Assembly (NCBI GenBank): GCA_946482325.1
Contig: CAMLRA010000136.1
Span: 1-11,347, forward strand
Source: an uncultured Chromatiaceae bacterium
GTDB lineage: Bacteria; Pseudomonadota; Gammaproteobacteria; Enterobacterales; Alteromonadaceae
Length of the DNA stretch: 11,347 nt
Direction of reading: 5' to 3'
Numbering within the stretch: the first letter of the stretch is position 1; each line of letters begins with the position of its first letter. Below the pieces are notes generated by a model. The model did no database searches. It had not been told where the DNA came from and was given only the letters and a program-made list of their open reading frames with translations. The translations under genes were made by a program, and so were the position numbers. Of this stretch, positions 7,311 through 11,347 are shown piece by piece.

Positions 7311-7790
7311 ATGTATTTGTTAAATATTAACAAACTAAAAATCAGCATTCGGTCCGGCCAATTCAGCGAAGCGGAAAAATTTAAATATCTGTTTGTTTTT
7401 TTACTGATGGAATTTGCCATTTATAAATTGGTATCCATCATGGCGAGGCCCGCGCCGGAAACATTGGACTATTTGTCGCTCTGGCTCACCGCGCTGTTGG
7501 TTACAGTAGGCACTTATACTGCTTATCGGGCGAATGGGGGCTCTGCCGGTCGAGATTTCGCCGCACGCTTTTTCGCCGTTAATCTGATAGTGACTTGTCG
7601 ATTTATCCTGATTTCGTTACCACTCTATTTGGGCTGGATTTACTACCTTCTAAAAGTGGGAAGCGAGTTCAGTCATGCTGGTCGTGTTTTTGATCTTCTG
7701 TTTAATTTGTGTTGGGGCGCATTGCTGTACTATCGCATCTATCGCCACATGGCTGATTTAAAAGAGCCTACTGCTGCCGTGATAAACTGA
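7311..7790 (+). CDS. Four-helix membrane protein of unknown function
   Basis: The 159-residue product has likely membrane helices at about 26-45, 52-72, 86-113 and 127-145. An amphipathic N-terminus contains SGQFSEAEKFKYLF, and the C-terminus is hydrophilic. I do not recognise the family. The frame is open from 7284. The ATG at 7311 is preferred because AAGGA (7300-7304) lies 6 nt upstream. The gene is the first after the helicase terminator, so it probably has its own promoter in the AT-rich stretch 7220-7260, though I could not define one. It precedes the secreted-protein gene by 43 bp and may be co-transcribed with it. Confidence 0.75.
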   Translation: MYLLNINKLKISIRSGQFSEAEKFKYLFVFLLMEFAIYKLVSIMARPAPETLDYLSLWLTALLVTVGTYTAYRANGGSAGRDFAARFFAVNLIVTCRFILISLPLYLGWIYYLLKVGSEFSHAGRVFDLLFNLCWGALLYYRIYRHMADLKEPTAAVIN

Positions 7791-7833
7791 AAAGTTTAAT
7801 TTTTCAATTGGATTGATTCCTGGAGTTACACCA

Positions 7834-8979
7834 ATGCAATGGAAGCTATTGTTTTTGTTTATAGTTTGTCTGTCCTGCCAGGCTGAGGATGAATTTCACT
7901 GGCGCATGGCTGACGGTCGTGCGGCGCCGCAGCAAGAGAATCAGAAAAGCCGGGAAGGCTTCGGCGCCTGGTTAGTGTTGACGCCAGATGCCGACTGGGA
8001 AGAGAAATGGAATACACCAAATGAACATGTCCCCGAATTTTCACTAGTGGACGAGGTTCTGCGTGGTGAGCCGGTACATGTGCTGCCGTTTTACGCCAAT
8101 CCAAAGGTCGGGCCGGATGGCAATATCCGTATCCAATGTGATTTCCGTTTACAACGCCCGGATGGTTCTGCTGCTTTTGCCCAGCAAGGCTTGCCGTGCG
8201 CCAGTGGACCGTTGACGATGGACCCGAAAACCATTTTTCTGACTGATCAAGGCATGACTATCAGCGGTGATCCGGACGACCCATTGGGTAAATGGACAGT
8301 ATTTATCCGGATTACCGACGATAACCGTCAGGTGACGTTGGATTTACAGTCGTCCTTTCAGTTAGTCGCGCAAAAAACACCTGCCAGTAAAACGCCACAG
8401 GAACAGGCCAAAGATACTGCTGCAGCCAGTCTTGCCAACGTGGTATTGGGCCCGGTGCGCAATGGGGAAACGGCGCACTATACCTTTGAAGCAGCACAGC
8501 TGCAGGTAGCTGGAAAAAATTTAGGTTTTATCGAGGCCGGTTTGAAAGTGCAGCTTTTTGGCGAAAACAATCTGGTTTATCTCGCTTGCACTTTCAGTGA
8601 CGAGTCGGGTGAACCAGATGATGGCTGTGACGAATGGCGTTTGTATCACCGGGATACCGGCACAATACAGTCTCTGAATTCACTGCCTGATTTTTCAGCG
8701 ATGCATTCTATCCCGGCATTACATTGGCCTTTTATCGGGTATGTCGCGCTCAAAGCTGGTGAAAAGCCAGAGTTCGCTTGTGTGACTTATCATTGGCAAT
8801 ACCGGCGGGAAATCAAACGCCAGCCGCTGCAGTTTGACCCGGATCTGTTAGCAACGGATATGCCTGGAGCATTTGGCAAGCCCAAATTTAGCAAGGATGG
8901 TTCAGTTTTAACCTGCGATGTGGAACAGACATCGCCCTGCCCCCCGTCGCTGTTAGAATGGTGTCGAGTATTTTATTAA
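7834..8979 (+). CDS. Secreted or periplasmic two-domain protein of unknown function
   Basis: The 381-residue product begins with a signal peptide (1-17, cleavage likely after SCQA). Domain 1 (about 42-178) has GAWLVLTPDADWEEKW, HVLPFYANP, a CDFRLQRPDGS strand with C102 and C122, and DPDDPLGKWTVFIRITDD. It looks like an all-beta, immunoglobulin-like accessory domain, and I recall similar proteins in other gammaproteobacteria without a named function. A Thr/Ala/Gln-rich linker (about 180-200) leads to domain 2 (about 203-381), which holds six cysteines (C252, C265, C316, C361, C369, C377) that could form disulfides in the periplasm. TGGAG (7821-7825) lies 8 nt before the ATG at 7834. The frame also contains a TTG at 7813, which is less likely. 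The gene is translationally linked to the SIMPL gene that follows. Confidence 0.8.
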   Translation: MQWKLLFLFIVCLSCQAEDEFHWRMADGRAAPQQENQKSREGFGAWLVLTPDADWEEKWNTPNEHVPEFSLVDEVLRGEPVHVLPFYANPKVGPDGNIRIQCDFRLQRPDGSAAFAQQGLPCASGPLTMDPKTIFLTDQGMTISGDPDDPLGKWTVFIRITDDNRQVTLDLQSSFQLVAQKTPASKTPQEQAKDTAAASLANVVLGPVRNGETAHYTFEAAQLQVAGKNLGFIEAGLKVQLFGENNLVYLACTFSDESGEPDDGCDEWRLYHRDTGTIQSLNSLPDFSAMHSIPALHWPFIGYVALKAGEKPEFACVTYHWQYRREIKRQPLQFDPDLLATDMPGAFGKPKFSKDGSVLTCDVEQTSPCPPSLLEWCRVFY

Positions 8980-8994
8980 GGAGTATCCACTTTG
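8978..8994 (+). promoter_or_regulatory. Shine-Dalgarno and TTG start of the SIMPL gene
   Basis: AAGGAG (8978-8983) overlaps the TAA stop codon (8977-8979) of the preceding gene and lies 8 nt before TTG (8992-8994). The near-ideal Shine-Dalgarno, plus the signal peptide that begins exactly there, support TTG as the true start. The first in-frame ATG falls inside the signal peptide. The arrangement implies translation coupled to the upstream gene. Confidence 0.85.
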
Positions 8995-9717
8995 AAATTT
9001 TTCGCATTTTGCTTGCTGGCGATGAGTGCCTTTTGCGCGCGGGCGTCAGTGTTACCCGATTTCCCTTTTGTTGCAGTGACGGGCGAAAGCAGCAAACAAG
9101 TGGCGCCTGACAGCGCCAAACTGAGTTTTCGTATCAGCACTTTTCATCAAAGCAGTGAAGTGGCCAATGCCCAGCTGACGCAGTCGGCCAACAAAGTGTT
9201 GGCGCTGTTAAAAGCCAATGGCATTGCTGACAAACAAATCACGGCTTTTGAGCTGGCTAAGTCTGAAAAGCGCAAACGCGACGACAACTACAATGAACTG
9301 GAAATTCTGGGTTATGACCTGAACCGGCGCTTTGAGGTCGAAATCAGCGATTTAACCAAGTATCCGGTGCTGATGCAGCAGCTGTACGCCACAGACTATG
9401 TGCATGATCTGAATACAAGCTTTGATACCGGCACGCGTGACGAAGTCGAAACCGCACTGATTAGTGCTGCAGCCGCTCAGGCGAAGAAAAAAGCCGAACA
9501 AATGGCCGAAGGCCTGGGCGTGAAAATCCACAGTGTTTTTGCCTTTAACGATTCAGGCTCATTTAGCGAGGTCTTTGCTACTTTTGCCGCTGGTGAGCAC
9601 ACCATCAGCGCAAATATGTCGGATGCTGGCGGTGAATCAGAGAGGCAACAAATCTTCATCCCGCAATCGATCGAAATCTCCAAAACCGTTAATGTGATTT
9701 ATAAAATTACGCCTTGA
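8992..9717 (+). CDS. SIMPL (DUF541) domain periplasmic protein
   Basis: The 241-residue product has a signal peptide (1-18, ending near CARAS). The SIMPL fold then covers nearly the whole mature chain: VAVTGESSKQVAPDSAKLSFRI (28-49), a helix ANKVLALLKANGI (66-78), the central GYDLNRRFEVEISDLTKYPVLMQQL (about 103-127), the helix AQAKKKAEQMAEGLGVKI (about 163-180) and a terminal strand ISKTVNVIYKI. Family members such as E. coli YggE are periplasmic or outer-membrane associated and linked to oxidative-stress tolerance; others form oligomeric rings. No enzyme activity is known. It is encoded 12 nt after the secreted two-domain protein with a coupled Shine-Dalgarno, so the two probably act in the same compartment. 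Confidence 0.92.
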   Translation: MKFFAFCLLAMSAFCARASVLPDFPFVAVTGESSKQVAPDSAKLSFRISTFHQSSEVANAQLTQSANKVLALLKANGIADKQITAFELAKSEKRKRDDNYNELEILGYDLNRRFEVEISDLTKYPVLMQQLYATDYVHDLNTSFDTGTRDEVETALISAAAAQAKKKAEQMAEGLGVKIHSVFAFNDSGSFSEVFATFAAGEHTISANMSDAGGESERQQIFIPQSIEISKTVNVIYKITP

Positions 9718-9733
9718 GTTGTGGAGCAAGGCG
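9710..9733. other. Hairpin across the SIMPL gene stop codon
   Basis: CGCCTTG (9710-9716) pairs with CAAGGCG (9727-9733) around a 10-nt loop, with the TGA stop at 9715-9717. No T-tract follows (the next bases are CTATCATC), so it is at best an imperfect terminator or an mRNA-stabilising hairpin between the SIMPL gene and the gene at 9787. Confidence 0.35.
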
Positions 9734-9786
9734 CTATCATCGTAAGCCGCGTACGTTAATAGTGCGGCGAGACTAGGGAATTGGTC

Positions 9787-10230
9787 ATGCAATGGCATTT
9801 TTCTGTGCAGGAACACCGGAAAGCCGGTTGGGTATTGGTTGGCATCGCGATGTTGCTGCTGGGTCTGTCTGTGTTGCTACAGCAAAGCATGCAGACGATG
9901 CGCGACGCCGGAGCTGTAAACCTGCATTGTGAACAGTTGCATGATGAAGCGAGGGCTGATTGCTCGCGCCAGCAAGTGCAACAGGTTGTAGCAACCGAGA
10001 TCTCTGAGCAACCGTTGCTCAGAAACGGCCTGTATCTGTTTAATTTGCTGATTGGCATTCAGATTATCTGTTTATTGACCTTTAAAATTGACTGGTTGCC
10101 GGCAGCGATCTTTGCAGTAGTTAACACCACTGCACTTATTTCACTTGATATGTTATCGATGATGGTTTGGATAACTCCATTTATCATATTGTCCTTGTAC
10201 CGACGTTATCAAACGGCTTTGCAGCTGTAA
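9787..10230 (+). CDS. Small membrane protein of unknown function
   Basis: The 147-residue product has membrane helices at about 14-32 and 81-99, and hydrophobic stretches at about 104-120 and 122-137. Between the first two lies a hydrophilic loop with C48 and C59, which could form a disulfide if periplasmic. I do not recognise the family. ATG 9787 is preferred over TTG 9781 because AGGGA (9775-9779) lies 7 nt before the ATG and only 1 nt before the TTG. The coding DNA contains an unusual group of palindromes (9984-10023). The DUF1801 gene follows after 33 bp. Confidence 0.75.
   Translation: MQWHFSVQEHRKAGWVLVGIAMLLLGLSVLLQQSMQTMRDAGAVNLHCEQLHDEARADCSRQQVQQVVATEISEQPLLRNGLYLFNLLIGIQIICLLTFKIDWLPAAIFAVVNTTALISLDMLSMMVWITPFIILSLYRRYQTALQL
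9984..10023. repeat. Three abutting dyad-symmetric sequences inside a coding region
   Basis: Three inverted repeats tile this 40-bp segment: GGTTG-TAG-CAACC (9984-9996), GAGATCTC (9997-10004), and TCTGAGCAAC-C-GTTGCTCAGA (10003-10023, ten-base arms around one central base). GCAACC occurs in both the first and third. They sit in the loop-coding part of the membrane-protein gene at 9787. They could bind a dimeric protein or form mRNA structure, or reflect chance; the last one is the most striking. Confidence 0.45.
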
Positions 10231-10263
10231 TAGCATTATCGAACACTGGTATTTGGAGTGTCC

Positions 10264-10683
10264 ATGGACCAAAAGCTTGACCGCCTGATGCTGTTTCCGG
10301 ATGCGCTGCCACATCAACCAGCCAAAGACGACTGGTTTGCAGCAATGCCTGTGCCGCTTGGTGACATAGCCCGGCATTGGTTTGGCGTGATGCGCCAATG
10401 TGGTCCTGATGTGCTGGAGCTGATGCATGATGGCCACCCAACTGTTTGTGTTGGCACTGCGGCTTTTGCTGAAGTCAATGTGTTCACCGCCCATGTTAAT
10501 GTCGGGTTTTTCCTCGGCGCTTTATTACCAGACCCGCAGGGGCTTTTGCAGGGCAAAGGCAAGTTTATGCGGCATGTGAAGCTAAAGCCCGGAGCCCCGG
10601 TTGCTACGCAGGCGTTGCTACAGTTGATTCAAACGGCCTATACCGATATGAAAATCCGGGCTGAAGCCGAAGGAGAGTATTGA
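10264..10683 (+). CDS. DUF1801 (YdhG-like) domain protein
   Basis: The 139-residue cytoplasmic product carries the DUF1801 signature in its second half. Residues 75-107 hold AHVNVGFFLGALL, then DPQGLLQGKGK, then RHVKL, matching the family pattern of VGFFxGxxLxDPxGLLxGxGKxMRHVKL. The N-terminal half has helices and ELMHDGHPTVCVG (52-64). The fold is related to frataxin/YdhG-type proteins; no reaction is established. TTGGAG (10253-10258) places a good Shine-Dalgarno 5 nt before ATG 10264, so this start is preferred over GTG 10258. The gene ends in TGATG, sharing one base with the next gene. Confidence 0.88.
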   Translation: MDQKLDRLMLFPDALPHQPAKDDWFAAMPVPLGDIARHWFGVMRQCGPDVLELMHDGHPTVCVGTAAFAEVNVFTAHVNVGFFLGALLPDPQGLLQGKGKFMRHVKLKPGAPVATQALLQLIQTAYTDMKIRAEAEGEY

Positions 10684-10961
10684 TGTTGAACCTGAAACAG
10701 TCGCGTCTGGCGCTGCTGGTGGTGATGTTATGGTTTGGGTTTGTGCTGGCGGCTTTTTTCACGGCCTACCCAGGTTTATTCGCCGTGCTGGCAGCAGTTG
10801 CCACAGCGGCGCTGTTTTTCTTTCCGATCCGTTATGACGCCCGCGATGTCGTTGTGGAAAAAGCCAGCATGCCATTAACAGTGGCGACTTCGCCGCTGTT
10901 GTTGTGGGGCCTGCTTGTTGTATTGTTTCTCTGCTTTTGCGCACTGGTGTTTGGTTTTTGA
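10683..10961 (+). CDS. Small three-helix membrane protein of unknown function
   Basis: The 92-residue product is almost entirely hydrophobic, with helices at about 9-27, 31-48 and 72-91 and a short charged loop, IRYDARDVVVEKA, at 49-61. I do not recognise the family. The start ATG overlaps the preceding stop codon as TGATG, and AGGAG (10671-10675) lies 7 nt upstream within the DUF1801 gene. The two genes are therefore translationally coupled. It is the last gene of the plus-strand run before a convergent gene. Confidence 0.75.
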   Translation: MLNLKQSRLALLVVMLWFGFVLAAFFTAYPGLFAVLAAVATAALFFFPIRYDARDVVVEKASMPLTVATSPLLLWGLLVVLFLCFCALVFGF

Positions 10962-11053
10962 TGGTCACTGTACGGTGTGTGACGCCCAGCGGGCTGAGCT
11001 TACCGTTACCTACTTGCTAAATTTGTGCGTTATGAACCATTGTTTTCTTTCGA

Positions 11054-11347
11054 TTAATCCTTTGCACTGAGCTCTAAAACCCCACCTTGCACCAACGCCT
11101 GATGCGTGACAAAAGGTGTCGGTAGCGCTTGTTGGTTCCATAGCAGCTTGCCGCTGGTTTTCTGCTTGATTTCAATCACTTTCCCCGGATAAAACGTAGG
11201 GTCTAAGGCGATGCGGGCGGCTTTCACCCGTGGTTGAAACAGTGTGTAATTCGGGGTGCCGGGTTCGGTCGGGTACAGGCCAAGCATGCTGAATACCAGC
11301 CATGCGGACAGCGTGCCGGCGTCGTCATTACCCGGTAGACCGGCGGC
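11054..11347 (-). CDS. GH92 alpha-mannosidase-like enzyme, C-terminal end (partial)
   Basis: Only the last 97 residues are in the window; the reading frame continues past 11347. The visible part opens with GLPGNDDAGTLSAW and continues VFSMLGLYPTEPG. It then runs into a beta-sandwich-like tail with PGKVIEI, ending LSAKD. The GNDD-x-G-x-x-SAW-x-VFS-x-LGxYP pattern is characteristic of glycoside hydrolase family 92, whose calcium-dependent enzymes release mannose from alpha-linked mannans and glycoprotein N-glycans. The GNDD part belongs to the active-site region in that family. The M at 11287 is an internal residue, not a start. The N-terminus, signal peptide and linkage specificity cannot be seen. 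It is convergent with the gene ending at 10961. Confidence 0.9.
   Translation of the reverse strand, partial: AAGLPGNDDAGTLSAWLVFSMLGLYPTEPGTPNYTLFQPRVKAARIALDPTFYPGKVIEIKQKTSGKLLWNQQALPTPFVTHQALVQGGVLELSAKD

Noticed and set aside
7783..7798. Small hairpin TAAACT-GAAA-AGTTTA followed by A and five T after the membrane gene
   Set aside because: The stem is six base pairs, nearly all A-T, and overlaps the stop codon; too weak to call a terminator.
10983..10994. GCCC-AGC-GGGC hairpin between the convergent genes
   Set aside because: Four-base stem with no T-tract on either side, so not a credible bidirectional terminator.
1..11347. Defence system, prophage, insertion sequence or CRISPR array
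   Set aside because: No repeats with spacers, transposase, integrase, nuclease or phage structural signatures were seen; the genes read as ordinary chromosomal content.

Overview
The window looks like ordinary chromosome of a free-living, moderately GC-rich gammaproteobacterium, most likely from the Alteromonadales/Rheinheimera-like group. That placement is an inference. It rests on the M9A (Vibrio-type) collagenase, the RhlE-type helicase, the DUF6172-like protein, and family resemblances recalled from memory rather than searched. I see no phage genes, transposases, CRISPR arrays, tRNA or rRNA genes.

Layout: (1) 43-2475, minus strand: a secreted, calcium-binding M9 collagenase. It is followed by a 372-bp intergenic region holding a perfect 26-bp palindrome and a 14-bp tandem repeat. 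(2) 2848-4364, plus strand: a protein of unknown function with faint M15-peptidase-like features, a four-helix membrane protein that overlaps it by 20 nt, and an AHSA1/SRPBCC-type protein. (3) 4477-7078, plus strand: a 2H-phosphoesterase-like protein, a small DUF6172-like protein and a RhlE-type DEAD-box RNA helicase, closed by a clear Rho-independent terminator at 7151-7181. (4) 7311-9717, plus strand: a four-helix membrane protein, a secreted two-domain protein of unknown function, and a SIMPL (DUF541) periplasmic protein. The SIMPL gene starts at TTG, and its Shine-Dalgarno overlaps the stop codon of the gene before it. (5) 9787-10961, plus strand: a small membrane protein, a DUF1801 protein and a second small membrane protein, the last two joined by a TGATG overlap. 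(6) 11054-11347, minus strand: the C-terminal end of a GH92 alpha-mannosidase-like enzyme that runs off the window.

Functionally, the two ends encode exported degradative enzymes for collagen or other protein and for mannose-rich glycans, which fits a heterotroph living on polymers. The centre holds RNA-related housekeeping genes (helicase, 2H-type protein) and small envelope proteins. I found no convincing new multi-gene system. The points most worth a second look are the 26-bp operator-like palindrome before the collagenase gene, the uncharacterised secreted protein coupled to a SIMPL protein, the odd M15-like protein, and three abutting dyad-symmetric sequences inside the membrane-protein gene at 9787.
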